From the NCBI GenBank assembly GCA_006503535.1, contig QYRS01000003.1, positions 186,001 through 250,000 on the forward strand: DNA of 64,000 nt, read 5' to 3'. The notes under the pieces were generated by a model. It was not told the origin of the DNA. It made no database searches and was given only the letters and a program-made list of their open reading frames with translations. Positions 22,512 through 31,791 of this stretch are shown here, piece after piece. The position numbers were made by a program, and so were the translations under genes. This DNA comes from Arthrinium phaeospermum (Eukaryota > Ascomycota > Sordariomycetes > Amphisphaeriales > Apiosporaceae). Position 1 is the stretch's first letter; each line of letters starts with the position of its first letter.

Positions 22512-24190
22512 TGTCGGTATTGAGGTTCTGTCTTGGCGTGCAGTTTATCGGTGGAGCCGCGGCGTGCTGGGTTTCCGAACTTCGCTCGATGGTGGGATGA
22601 GATACACCAAACGGGCTATAGAGCTCTGGGAGCTATGTATGGAACAAGTTGTATCTGCCCAAGGAGCGAACAGCCCAAGAAAGATAAATCAATTGCTTTC
22701 AAAAGATGACGCAGGTATTCGTGATCGAAGGACCCGGTAACGGAGCGCGGCCAAAACCTGCAACAGCCGAGGGTAATCTCAGTGCCCTAGAGAATCGAGA
22801 TTGACAAGGGCGTTTTGTCGGTGAGCAAGTAAGCACACCGAGAAGACGGGGAAAAGAGACAGAGGTAGGGCTGTGCGGTAAAGATGCTGGCTAGGCAGGA
22901 GACGAAGGTTAGAGGTCCATAACTAGGAGATATAAAGTCTGGAAGATACAACAGGAGATCTAGGATTCCGGGTTGGGTCAAAGAGGGAACAAAGTAAGGG
23001 AAAGGAAGCACAAGGCCGGCTGGAAGAGCAAGACGAGCGGCATTGGATAAAATTTTGGAACTCGGCAGCTAGGGTATGTTAGGCATGTACTGGAGGCTGT
23101 AGGCAGCTGGGTCTTCTTCTTTTTTCCCTCTCACATTTTGCTCCCTTCGTCCCTAGTAGGTTGAGTTGATCAATGCAAGCTTGCCAGTGGTTGATACACC
23201 GTCGCAACCCAGGTCTGGGCTGGACTAAAAGAGACCAGTCAAACTGACTTGCATCTCTCCTCGTGGTGGAGAAAAACTTTTTTTCTGTCGAAGTTGCTAA
23301 GACCCATGGGCGTTTTGGTGGGGTAAGAAGCACTTTAAGTAACAGAACGCGAATTGTGTACCTGCGGATTGGGAGGTTACAGCGGTTAGGTTAGATCCAT
23401 GGCGGGGTTTAGGTGACGAGGGGCTTGGGGCTCTCTCGCGGTTTGTGTGCGTTTGCCTTAGGAGGTACAGTACGTTATCAAACACAGGAAATGTTCGAAC
23501 ACTACGTCTAATACATGGGCTCCCCTAAGACAGAAGACAAGAGAATGAATACCCGTTCATCTTGTCTGTGGTGGTTCATGTATGTCTGGCCCATATCGTG
23601 CTGTATCTAAAACATTGATCGAAGCTCAAATTGGAGCTGGCGTACCTGGGATGCCCAATGATGCAATAGCGATAGTAAATCCTATTAAGGTACATCAATG
23701 CTCCAGTGGCTGGAGATTCGTCCATCTCGACACAAGTATCTGCGCATTTGCCTCGCGCCTATCGGGAGAAGATAAAAATCACCGTTCGCAACGTAATCGA
23801 CACTCATATATTTTTTATCGCGGTCTCTATACGGTAAACTTCAATTTTTTTTTAGAAAAAAAAGGGGGGAAAAAGGGAAAACAGGGGAAAAAAAGAAAAA
23901 CAAAAGGGAAAAAAGATAGGTACTTTACTCCGTACTTCCAGCTCTTTGGCCAACGGGAATTGCCGGATTGGATTGGCAAGACGCCTGTGCAGTTGGGGTT
24001 GTTAGAGCTTCTGGATGCGTCACCAAAAATTTACATGCATGCTCGAAAGTGGATTCCTGAGGCTCAATTCAATTCGCTCCAATTGAACGATTGGCAAGCA
24101 TCTCCAGCTTTCCCTCTCATTTCAGTCGTAGTAGTCTGATAGGATAAACAACCGGCATTGCTTGAGCCGCCTACGATCGAACACAACAAA
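22512..24190. other. Divergent intergenic region with polypurine tract
   Basis: Holds promoters for the pyrophosphokinase (minus) and RPC9 (plus) genes. A 558-nt open frame at 23582-24139 is rejected as coding because its middle is a simple A/G tract and it resembles no family. Otherwise no gene is supported. Confidence 0.5.
23854..23920. repeat. A/G-rich polypurine tract
   Basis: Nearly uninterrupted purine run of about 67 bases made of A-runs and G-runs, roughly 270 bp upstream of the RPC9 start codon. Such tracts in fungal promoters often exclude nucleosomes, which is inference here. Confidence 0.75.
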
Positions 24191-24704
24191 ATGAAGATCC
24201 TCGAGTCCCAGTCGGCCTTGCTGACCAACCATGAGGTCTACACCTTCCTCCAGAACCAGGCCAGAGAATATCAGGAACAGAAGCGGCGCGGTCCTGGCAA
24301 CCTGGAGACATTGCGCAGAGAGGTATGATATGCTTACACCAACACCCCCTGTCGGTTTTCACCACGTTTGACTCACAATTTTACCGCAGCTACTCCAATA
24401 CCTGAGGAGCGAAGAAAATCCTCTGTCGCAGGAGCCTCCAGCATACAATGATGAATCCATTGCCAAACTCTTGGAGAGGCTGAGGCCTTATGAGATCCAA
24501 AAGGGCGAGATGGTCATGATCATGAATCTGCGTCCCGTGAACATCCCCATGTTGAATGCCGTCCTCGAGGACATGGAGGAGCGCTTCACTGCCGAGGAGC
24601 AAGAAGACATCGCCGCTGGCATTGAGGAGGTGCTGGGCAAATTCCCACCCAAGGGTCAGGAGGAGGAGGGAGATGCTATGCAAACCACCGAGAACGGCAG
24701 TTGA
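24191..24704 (+). CDS. RPC17: RNA polymerase III subunit RPC9 (Rpc17)
   Basis: Subunit of the RNA polymerase III stalk (Rpc17/Rpc25, equivalent to Rpb4/Rpb7), needed for initiation at tRNA and 5S genes in the nucleus. Exon 1 is 24191-24322 and exon 2 is 24390-24704, with a 67-bp intron; 148 aa, a typical length. Recognisable features are the N-terminal M-K-I-L-E-S-Q-S-A-L-L-T-N-H-E-V and, near the C-terminus, L-R-P-Y-E-I-Q-K-G-E-M-V-M-I-M-N-L-R-P, the HRDC-like core of the family. An acidic tail with a Gln/Glu run ends the protein. The gene ends only 121 bp from the end of the minus-strand GTPase gene, so 3' UTRs probably overlap. Confidence 0.93.
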
Positions 24705-24825
24705 AAGGACGGATTGGGTATCACGCCTATGCTACAACCCTTTTCTTGGCACGCGAACCGCGTATCAGCCTGGTAAGCTTACATCCACCAGAGTTTCTCT
24801 GTGTTTATCATTTGCTAACCTCTTC

Positions 24826-25567
24826 TCAGCTGACCACGCATCCCCCTTCACTCTGGCCACCGTCCGCGGTTCGGGTCTTCATGGCCGTGCTGCAGATTTC
24901 CTCAAAGGCCAATTTGAACAGCTCCCCGGACACTGCTGAGCATTCCACGTATTTGTCGGCTCTCATCTCCTGAGACACTCTATATGCCTCTTGAGGATAG
25001 ATAATCCCGTTCGGATCCGTCTCAGATCTCAGGTCACGCTTCAAACCCATGACTATTATGGGAAGGTGCGCTTCGATTTCTGCGTACGTTGCACGAACCT
25101 CGTTGATCCACTAGATAAAGTGAGGTTAGATGCGAGGATTGGCCAGGCCTAACAAGAGTGGAGGAACGGAGGTAGAAGCGAGGGCAGGCAAAGAGAGCCT
25201 CTGCGTACAATGCGTTGCATATTGATCATACTCAGTCTTTGGCTGATATCATAGCAAATAATGACCAAATCTGGACGAAGCAGTCGCCAATTCTCTGGAC
25301 TTGCTGTATCGTAGAATTCGAAGCGATATTGGGCATTCTTTCTCCGTGCCTCAAAGACAAATGGCTGATCTATGTCCCGTAAGAGCTCGATATTTACCCT
25401 CCCTTCAAGAGCACTGCTGCCCTTGCTCATGCGTCTGAGTCTTATCAGCGAACCGTATGTACTGTTTTTGAGCTGATCGTGGAGGCTGAATCGACTTACG
25501 AGAGAAAGGACGACTTTCCGACCTTCTCGTCTCCCAGCAGCACAATTTTGATCGACTCAGAATCCAT
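24826..25567 (-). CDS. Divergent Rho-like small GTPase with DTAS in place of DTAG
   Basis: Small GTPase of Rho-like layout. Exons on the minus strand are 25567-25500, 25434-25209 and 25110-24826; 193 codons, 192 aa. It has a P-loop G-D-E-K-V-G-K-S (12-19), a Rho-type G4 G-L-K-R-D-L-R (120-126) and a C-terminal CaaX box C-V-V-S, implying prenylation and membrane attachment. Switch I is unusual: R-D-I-D-Q-P-F-V-F-E-A lacks the normal T-V-F-x-N-Y. The G3 motif is D-T-A-S-P-E-N (65-71) instead of D-T-A-G-Q-E, so the Gly that contacts gamma-phosphate and the catalytic Gln are both replaced. Slow or absent GTP hydrolysis is inferred, not shown. The second donor (GTACGC) is weak but gives the expected I|W-I-N-E-V join in frame. 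Confidence 0.85.
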
Positions 25568-25917
25568 CACAACATTCTAGGCCACTTGTCGTGACAGTTG
25601 AGTCTCGTGTCTACCTCAGTTATCTAGGATCCATGTATTTGATTGATCGCAATGGAGCGTAGTAGTAGCTACTGGGTTAATAGCGCAAAGCTACATCAGG
25701 TACAGGCAGCAAGGTATCGATAAGCTAACCATCTTCCTCGCCATTGGATAAAAATAAAGGGCGCCACACAGCAAACCAGCGCTCCATCTTTTCGCATTTG
25801 CTAGGCGGAATCCCACGACTAATAAGAACACAGGGTTTGTGACTCTTACACCCAAACGTCTGTATCGTTAGACGCCCTCCTCTGTACTTATTCCCTTTGA
25901 GAAGGCCAGATGCATGT
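25568..25917. promoter_or_regulatory. Bidirectional promoter, GTPase / PUS3
   Basis: Only about 350 bp separate the GTPase start (25567, minus) from the first in-frame ATG of the PUS3 frame (25918), or 527 bp from the likely main ATG at 26095. Both promoters and leaders must lie here. No individual element is claimed. Confidence 0.5.
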
Positions 25918-26094
25918 ATGAAGGGTCTTACTAGTCGGCCGGCCACAAGTCGACTCTACTATGACTTCTGCTTCTCCACACAATCTTTTCTTGGGCAGCT
26001 GTCAGTGACGAGCCTGAGCCTGACTCGGCGTTATACTGCCACAGCCGCAACTCAATCCCAGAAATTGACTTTGCTGCGACGACTTACAACCAAA

Positions 26095-27894
26095 ATGGAA
26101 AAGGCCCCGGAATACGGCCGCTGGACCAAAGACGCTCTCATCAAGCGCATCTACCAACTGGAATCCGAGAAATATATATCACAACAAAATGCTTCTTCTT
26201 CTTCTACCCCGCCGCTGCCACAGGAGACGGGGCAGCAGCAGCCCATCCCCGAAGGCGCAGTAGTGGCGGCCGATGATGCGCCCGCCCCAAGGCCGACCAA
26301 GAAGAAGAAGGACCGCAAGATAGACCCGTCCAAGTACAGCACGCGGCTGGTGGCCTTCAAATTGGCGTATCTGGGCAAACCCTACGGCGGCTTCGAGTTC
26401 CAGGCCTCGGCCACCCTCGCGACCATCGAGGAGGAGCTGTGGAAGGCCCTGGTCCGGGCCTGCCTGATCTTCCCAGAGAACCCGGACGAGGTCCGCTTCG
26501 AGAACTGGGAGTACTCCAAGTGCGGGCGCACCGACCGCGGCGTCTCGGCCTTTGGCCAGGTCATCGCCCTCCGGGTCAGGAGTAACCGGCCGTTGCCGAG
26601 GAAAAAGGGGGATGATGCTTCTGCTACCGCTCCGGAGGGAGAGGACAGCACAGACCCACAGCAAGAAGAGGCCCAGGAGGAATTACCAGAGGAAAAGCCC
26701 TTTGACGACAACACAGACGAGATTCCGTACTGCCGTATTTTGAACCGGCTGCTACCTCCAGACATCCGGATGCTGGCCTGGTGTCCCACCACGGAGCCCA
26801 CATTCTCGGCGCGACACAACTGCGGCGAGCGACAATACCGGTACTACTTCACGCAGCCGGCCTACTCTCCGATCCCCGGTATCCTGGAGAACCCCAAGAA
26901 GGAGGTGCCGGGCGGCGTCAAGGACGGCTGGCTGGACATCGATAAGATGCGGGCGGCGGCCAAGAAGTACGAGGGGCTGCACGACTTCCGCAACTTCTGC
27001 AAGGTCGACCCGGGCAAGCTCATCACCAACTTCATGCGCCGCATCTTCGAATGCGACGTGGTCGAGGTCAAGGACGCCGCCACGGCGCTGCCGCACCTGG
27101 GCCACGACGAGTTCCGGGCCCCGCACATCCCCGCGAAATCGACGTCGGACGCGGAAACATCGGCGGCCGACTCGTTCCCCAAGGTCTACTACTTCCACGT
27201 CCGCGGCTCTGCTTTCCTGTGGCACCAGATCCGCTGCATGGTCAGCGTGCTCTTCGCCGTGGGCCAGGGCCTCGAAGCCCCCGAGGTCATCGACGCGCTG
27301 CTGGACCCGGCGAAACACCCGCGCCGGCCCAACTACACGCTGGCCAGCGAGTTCCCGCTCGTGCTCTGGGACTGCATCTTCCCCGACTTCGCCATCACCG
27401 ACGCCCCCGGCGCCGACCCGGCCGCGCCCAAGGCCGACACGGTGGACTGGGTCTACGAGGGCGACAACAACCCGCTCGCCAAGCACGGCGTCTCGGGGCT
27501 GGTGGACCACCTGTGGGAGGGGTGGCGCGAGCGCAAGATGGACGAGATCCTGTCGGGCCAGCTGCTGGGCCTCGTCACGCCCGGCGGCGGCACCTCGAGC
27601 GGCGACATCACCAAACGGCTGGACCGCAAGGCGCCGGCCTACATCCCCACCAGCCAGCGCATCTTCGAGGGCGACAACCGCGACCGCATCTGCGGGCGCT
27701 ACGTGCCCCTGCTCAAGCGGGAGACGCTCCCCCTGCCCGAGGACACGTACGACCGCGAGGCCCGGCGCAAGGGGTACAAGGACGCGGACGAGTGGCGGGC
27801 GGCGCGGGCGAAGCGGTGGGAGGGCGTGCCGCGGCAGAATACGCGGTACGATGTTGATCGGCACGTGGTGCCGGGGGATGAGGGTGATGAATAG
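26095..27894 (+). CDS. PUS3: tRNA pseudouridine synthase PUS3 (Deg1, TruA family)
   Basis: Converts uridine to pseudouridine at positions 38 and 39 in the anticodon arm of many tRNAs. From ATG 26095 the protein is 599 aa without introns, starting M-E-K-A-P-E-Y-G-R-W. A short N-terminal helix is followed by a linker with a basic patch (T-K-K-K-K-D-R-K) and the TruA core from about residue 83. The catalytic Asp is in C-G-R-T-D-R-G-V-S-A (Asp about 147). Other landmarks are A-R-H-N-C-G-E-R-Q-Y-R-Y and F-L-W-H-Q-I-R-C-M-V. The same frame is open upstream to an ATG at 25918, which would add 59 residues rich in Arg, Ser and Thr and poor in acids (for example L-T-R-R-Y-T-A-T-A-A-T). That is like a mitochondrial presequence, so dual targeting is possible. 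Ends tail-to-tail with the PIG-H gene. Confidence 0.94.
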   Translation: MEKAPEYGRWTKDALIKRIYQLESEKYISQQNASSSSTPPLPQETGQQQPIPEGAVVAADDAPAPRPTKKKKDRKIDPSKYSTRLVAFKLAYLGKPYGGFEFQASATLATIEEELWKALVRACLIFPENPDEVRFENWEYSKCGRTDRGVSAFGQVIALRVRSNRPLPRKKGDDASATAPEGEDSTDPQQEEAQEELPEEKPFDDNTDEIPYCRILNRLLPPDIRMLAWCPTTEPTFSARHNCGERQYRYYFTQPAYSPIPGILENPKKEVPGGVKDGWLDIDKMRAAAKKYEGLHDFRNFCKVDPGKLITNFMRRIFECDVVEVKDAATALPHLGHDEFRAPHIPAKSTSDAETSAADSFPKVYYFHVRGSAFLWHQIRCMVSVLFAVGQGLEAPEVIDALLDPAKHPRRPNYTLASEFPLVLWDCIFPDFAITDAPGADPAAPKADTVDWVYEGDNNPLAKHGVSGLVDHLWEGWRERKMDEILSGQLLGLVTPGGGTSSGDITKRLDRKAPAYIPTSQRIFEGDNRDRICGRYVPLLKRETLPLPEDTYDREARRKGYKDADEWRAARAKRWEGVPRQNTRYDVDRHVVPGDEGDE

Positions 27895-28088
27895 ATACAG
27901 AGAGGGAGGAGTTGATTGTTTGGCTTTTACCTAGATCGCATAGAACGAGGTTTGGCATAGCACGCATCTCAATTTAAAGGACAAATCATTGGAGACTGTG
28001 ATTCTTCTTGAGAAAATCAAATGTTGGTCATGTATGTGCCTCTATTGCACCTTGTATATTTTCTTCTTCTGCTTGTGAACACTTTTCG

Positions 28089-28919
28089 TCATGACCCGTT
28101 CCGCACCTCCTCGCCCCCTTTTTCCTTTGCCAACGCCGGCGACTTCTTCCCCGTAGCCGAGCGCCGCTTGTTGCCATCCTTGACCTTGCGCCTCTTCTCG
28201 TCCTTCTGCTGCTGGTGCTGGTAGTGCTCGCCGCCGCCCTCGTCGAACAGGCAGCCGCGCACGCCGCGCCAGACCTCCTCGACGACCTCGCGCCGGGGCA
28301 GCAGCTTGGGAAACACGACGACGAGGCCCTCCTCGCCCTCGACGACGACCACCAGGATGTACCGCACCCCGAACCCCCAGAAGGCCTCGTTGATCAGCAC
28401 GTCGCGGATCTTCTCGGTCGGGATGAAGCGCGTGGGCCCGCCACCGGCGCCGGCCCCTGATCCGCCGCCGCCGCCGAACCAGCCGAGCAGGATCGTGCCG
28501 GGGGTTGAGCGCGTCTGGATCCCGAGGCCGCGCAGGACGAGCAGGCGCTCTTCGACGTGGATTCGGCGGATGGCCAGGTAGAGCGCGCACAGGCTGAGCG
28601 GGATCAGGGCCCAGGACGGGGTGCGGGCGGCGATTTCTTGGGCGAGGCGGCCGATCGGGGTGTTATACAATAGAAATTCGTGCTGCTCGGGCGGGAGGAG
28701 CCAGAGGTGGCTTTGCCGGTACGAGTGGTGGAACTGGGTCCAGTACTCGGCGTAGAGCAGCAGGCCCGCGCCGAGGGCCAGGACGAGGCGCGCGACGCCG
28801 ACGGCGAGGAGGAGCAGGCGCTGGGTCCGGGTCGGGTTGCGGGGGCGCGTCGTGACGGTGAATTCGGCGGTCGTGGGCGAGGGGCGCCGGACGTGGAGGT
28901 GGGGGGCGGAGGTGAGCAT
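28089..28919 (-). CDS. GPI15: GPI-GlcNAc transferase subunit PIG-H / Gpi15
   Basis: Subunit of the ER complex that transfers GlcNAc to phosphatidylinositol, the first step of GPI-anchor synthesis. From ATG 28919 the product is 276 aa. Two hydrophobic helices (around R-L-L-L-L-A-V-G-V-A-R-L-V-L-A and S-W-A-L-I-P-L-S-L-C-A-L-Y-L-A-I) precede the PIG-H domain: V-E-E-R-L-L-V-L-R-G-L-G-I-Q-T, R-F-I-P-T-E-K-I-R-D-V-L-I-N-E, Y-I-L-V-V-V-V and V-V-F-P-K-L-L-P-R. A Gly-rich insertion (G-W-F-G-G-G-G-G) splits the domain, and the C-terminus is a long basic Lys/Arg-rich tail. The frame remains open upstream to about 28985, where an acceptor-like TTTACTCAG suggests a possible 5' intron, so the true start could be further upstream. 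Confidence 0.9.
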   Translation of the reverse strand: MLTSAPHLHVRRPSPTTAEFTVTTRPRNPTRTQRLLLLAVGVARLVLALGAGLLLYAEYWTQFHHSYRQSHLWLLPPEQHEFLLYNTPIGRLAQEIAARTPSWALIPLSLCALYLAIRRIHVEERLLVLRGLGIQTRSTPGTILLGWFGGGGGSGAGAGGGPTRFIPTEKIRDVLINEAFWGFGVRYILVVVVEGEEGLVVVFPKLLPRREVVEEVWRGVRGCLFDEGGGEHYQHQQQKDEKRRKVKDGNKRRSATGKKSPALAKEKGGEEVRNGS

Positions 28920-30374
28920 GACTGGCTTGTTGGTCGCCGGGTCGGTCAATTGGTGAGACGAACTGATGTTCTGTGCGGCGGGCAAGGCTGAGTAAAGGGA
29001 GGGAAGTCGTCGGCTATTGGGATCTCATGGTTTTCATATCGCAAGTTACTCGAAGTAGGCGTGTATCACTGGGGATGATGAACGACACAAGCAACAGCAG
29101 GCAGGTTGTTCTGGACAGTTGTTACAGTCTTGATGGGTCTTCCTTCGAACTTGGTAGTCAATGTTCAAACGAGTGTACAGTTATTTCTGCCGACCAGACG
29201 ATTTTGCTATGGTAGAAACATGTGGGTTGCCAATGTTGAGTGTGATCTTGTCGGAATCCCGAGCTGTTTCTACGTATGAGTGCAGAAACACTTGCGGGCG
29301 GCATGCAGCATGCGACAATGCTGTCCCTCAATTACTGTAGCTAGAGCTCTTATCGCAGGGGTGCATCTTATCCAATTCGTCCCCCTCCCACCGGCAAAAC
29401 CCCGGCCCCCAGCACAAGTAGTCTACATAAGTCCACGTAGCGGCGTTTTCTCTCGACTGTAATGGTCAAATTGGTTAGAAGGCGCTTGACATTCTCAACC
29501 CGCCAGAATTTCCCAATTCCGTAAGATCCCCCGACTGCGGCGCCCAGGGCGAATGCCGCGGTGGTCTTCACTGTCCGCTTGGGTAACCGGCGTGTACAGT
29601 AGGCCCTAGGAAATGGAGAGTACGCTTCAGGGAGGTTTCACTCAGCAGAGTGTCTCCCCCGTCGCATGGCGCTCTGGATCACGCTCGCTCGGGGATTTGG
29701 GCTAGTGGGTTGAGATGGAGTGGTCAACTCCGATATTCTTTTTTATTTTTTTGTCCTTTTCACACATCATGCAAATTACCAAAAGACTTCCGTTGTGTTC
29801 ATCGGATTGAGATCTTTTTGTTTGACAGTCATCTTGGCGAGTTGCAGCTGCGAAAAGAGGTTGCACAGGCATGATTTGAACCCCGGCCTCCCCTTTTGCT
29901 ACGTACTAGACAGTTCCCAATCCCGACAAGTCACAATCATCATCACCAACCAGTACAAGCATCACATCATTGGGAAACCAAGGTGGTTGAAGCTATCCAA
30001 ATTCTATTAAGTAGCAGAAGATTGGTATCTGGTAATTAGGTAAACAGGTTTGTCGAAAGAGGGTAAGAAGCAACAGCTGCGGCGTGTATCAAGGTAGACA
30101 CCCAGCGGGAGAAGAGAAGACAGAAATCATCAAATCGTACACAACATCCACCATTCATTGCCACACCAATGTGTGCAATCTCCACTACTCCTTCTCCTCA
30201 TCCTCCTCCAGATCTCATATCTTCCTCCTATCGGGGACGATTCCAGTCCCGCGATGGCTGTAGCTGTTGGCCACAGGCTGTTGTCCGCTGACCACACTCC
30301 TATTATCCTCTTCTCATGATCGTATCAAGTGATGATACCTGATAGAGAGAAGGGAGATGAAAGTAGGAGACCAC
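28920..30374. other. Intergenic, PIG-H 5' side to phosphatase 3' side
   Basis: About 1.45 kb. A tRNA B-box-like stretch (ATTTGAACCCC near 29874-29884) does not fold into a T-arm and was rejected. A T-rich stretch at 29740-29760 and CTCCT-rich stretch near 30190-30220 are simple sequence. No gene is supported. Confidence 0.5.
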
Positions 30375-31791
30375 TTATTCGGTGGTGGTGGGGTTGACGT
30401 CGGAGCGGAGCTCGACGGGGAACTCGGTGATGGGGGTGAAGATGGGCATGGCCGGGTTCAGGCCGATGGGGACCTCGAAGCCCTTGGGAGGGTGGAGGGC
30501 GTCGGGGATCTCGATGATGTCGCGGTAGTAGTCGGGCAGCTTGTTGCAGTAGCGGGCCCAGAGCTTGACGATGGAGGGCAGGACGGTGCGGCCGGCGTGG
30601 ACGAGGCCGGTGTTGGGGGCGACGTAGACGTGGAGGCCCTCGACGGCGCTGCTGAAGACGCCGCCGTAGCTCTGGTTCCAGTAGTAGTTCTCGAAGAGGT
30701 CGCCGGCGATGCGCTCGTTCCAGGTGCGGATCACGTCGCCCGTCTTGTCGGCGACGAACTTCCAGACGTTGGCGCCGACGTCCCAGCGGCCGAGCGTGTG
30801 CAGGCCCCAGTTGGCCTCGACCGAGGACAGCTCCGAGTAGTGGTTGTGGTAGGCGTCGTCGGTGGTGCCGACGAGCTCCTTGGGGATGGCGGAGCCGAGC
30901 AGGATGCCGGCGACGTGGTTGCGGGCGACGGGGTTCTGGCCGTTGGCCTGCCAGGTGATGTAGATGACGGTGTTGTCGTTGAAGTACTCATTGGCCAGGA
31001 GGGGCTCAACGAAGCTGCGGGTCCAGTTGCAAGAAACGGTGATGTTGGTGTCGTGGCCGTTGTTGTACAGGTTGGGGGTGACGAAGCCCCACTGGGGAAT
31101 GCGGTGGTTCTCGAGGTCGTCGTAGAAGAGGGTGAAGTTCTTGACCTTGGCGGCGCGGTCGGGGTCCTCGGCGATGGAGTTGAAGCGCATCAGCAGGTTG
31201 TGCTTGCGGACGTAGTAGCCCTCGGTCGGGTTGCTGTAGTTGAAGCCGTCGAAGCCCGAGTAGGGCAGGCCCTCGTTGTAGTCGCCCCAGCTGATGCCCT
31301 TGTCCTCGAGCAGGTCCACAATGGTCGAGACGTTCTTGTCGACCAGGATGAAGCTGTCGCTGTTGAGGCCGAAGGTGTCGCCGCTGGCGGGGGCGATGTA
31401 GTTGGGCTGACTGGGGGCGCCGACTCCGTACTCATTGGTCAGGAGGATACCCTGCTTGATGAGAGCCTGGCAGTTGGCTGTGATGGTGGGTTAGTATGAT
31501 GAGCAGAAAGAAAGCAAAGACAGAAGGGAGGGGGTTTTGCTCACGGTCGGCGGTGGCGTTCTCGTAGGCAGTGGTCTCGAGGTAGATCTGCAGGATGCGA
31601 TCGAAGGCCTTGCCCTTGACGTTGGAGGTGGGAGACTCGGTCTTGGCAGTCGCGGCGGCAGCGGCGATGTCGCTGGTCGCAGTCGCGGTGTGGGTGACCG
31701 AGGTGGAATCACCAGAAGAGCCGGCGGTGCTGGCAGGAGCGGCGGCCGCGAAGCTCGCCGCCGCCAAGAGACCGAAGACCTTGGGGAGCAT
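30375..31791 (-). CDS. Secreted acid phosphatase, phosphoesterase family
   Basis: Secreted phosphatase of the phosphoesterase family that includes fungal phosphate-repressible acid phosphatases; it releases phosphate from organic esters outside the cell. Exon 1 is 31791-31545 and exon 2 is 31477-30375, with a 67-bp intron (GTGAGC...CACAG); 450 codons, 449 aa. ATG 31791 opens a signal peptide (M-L-P-K-V-F-G-L-L-A-A-A-S-F-A-A-A-A-P). A Thr/Ser/Ala-rich spacer follows, then the catalytic domain with L-L-T-N-E-Y-G, G-I-S-W-G-D-Y-N-E-G, N-H-R-I-P-Q-W-G-F-V-T-P-N-L and G-H-D-T-N-I-T. Several N-x-S/T sites fit a glycosylated secreted enzyme. The 380-codon frame opposite is a shadow. Regulation by phosphate is usual for the family, but I did not see a CACGTG-type site. 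Confidence 0.92.

Noticed and set aside
23582..24139. 185-codon plus-strand frame upstream of RPC9
   Set aside because: Its middle is the polypurine tract translated as Lys/Gly runs; flanks show no family similarity.
26752..27864. 370-codon open frame on the minus strand
   Set aside because: Antisense shadow of GC-rich PUS3 codons; no family features.
29861..29935. tRNA-like B-box (ATTTGAACCCC, minus strand)
   Set aside because: The bases flanking the supposed T-loop do not pair and no acceptor stem or anticodon arm can be drawn; at most a decayed fragment.
30357..31499. 380-codon open frame on the plus strand
   Set aside because: Antisense shadow of the acid phosphatase; Val/Gly/Asp/Ala-only composition.
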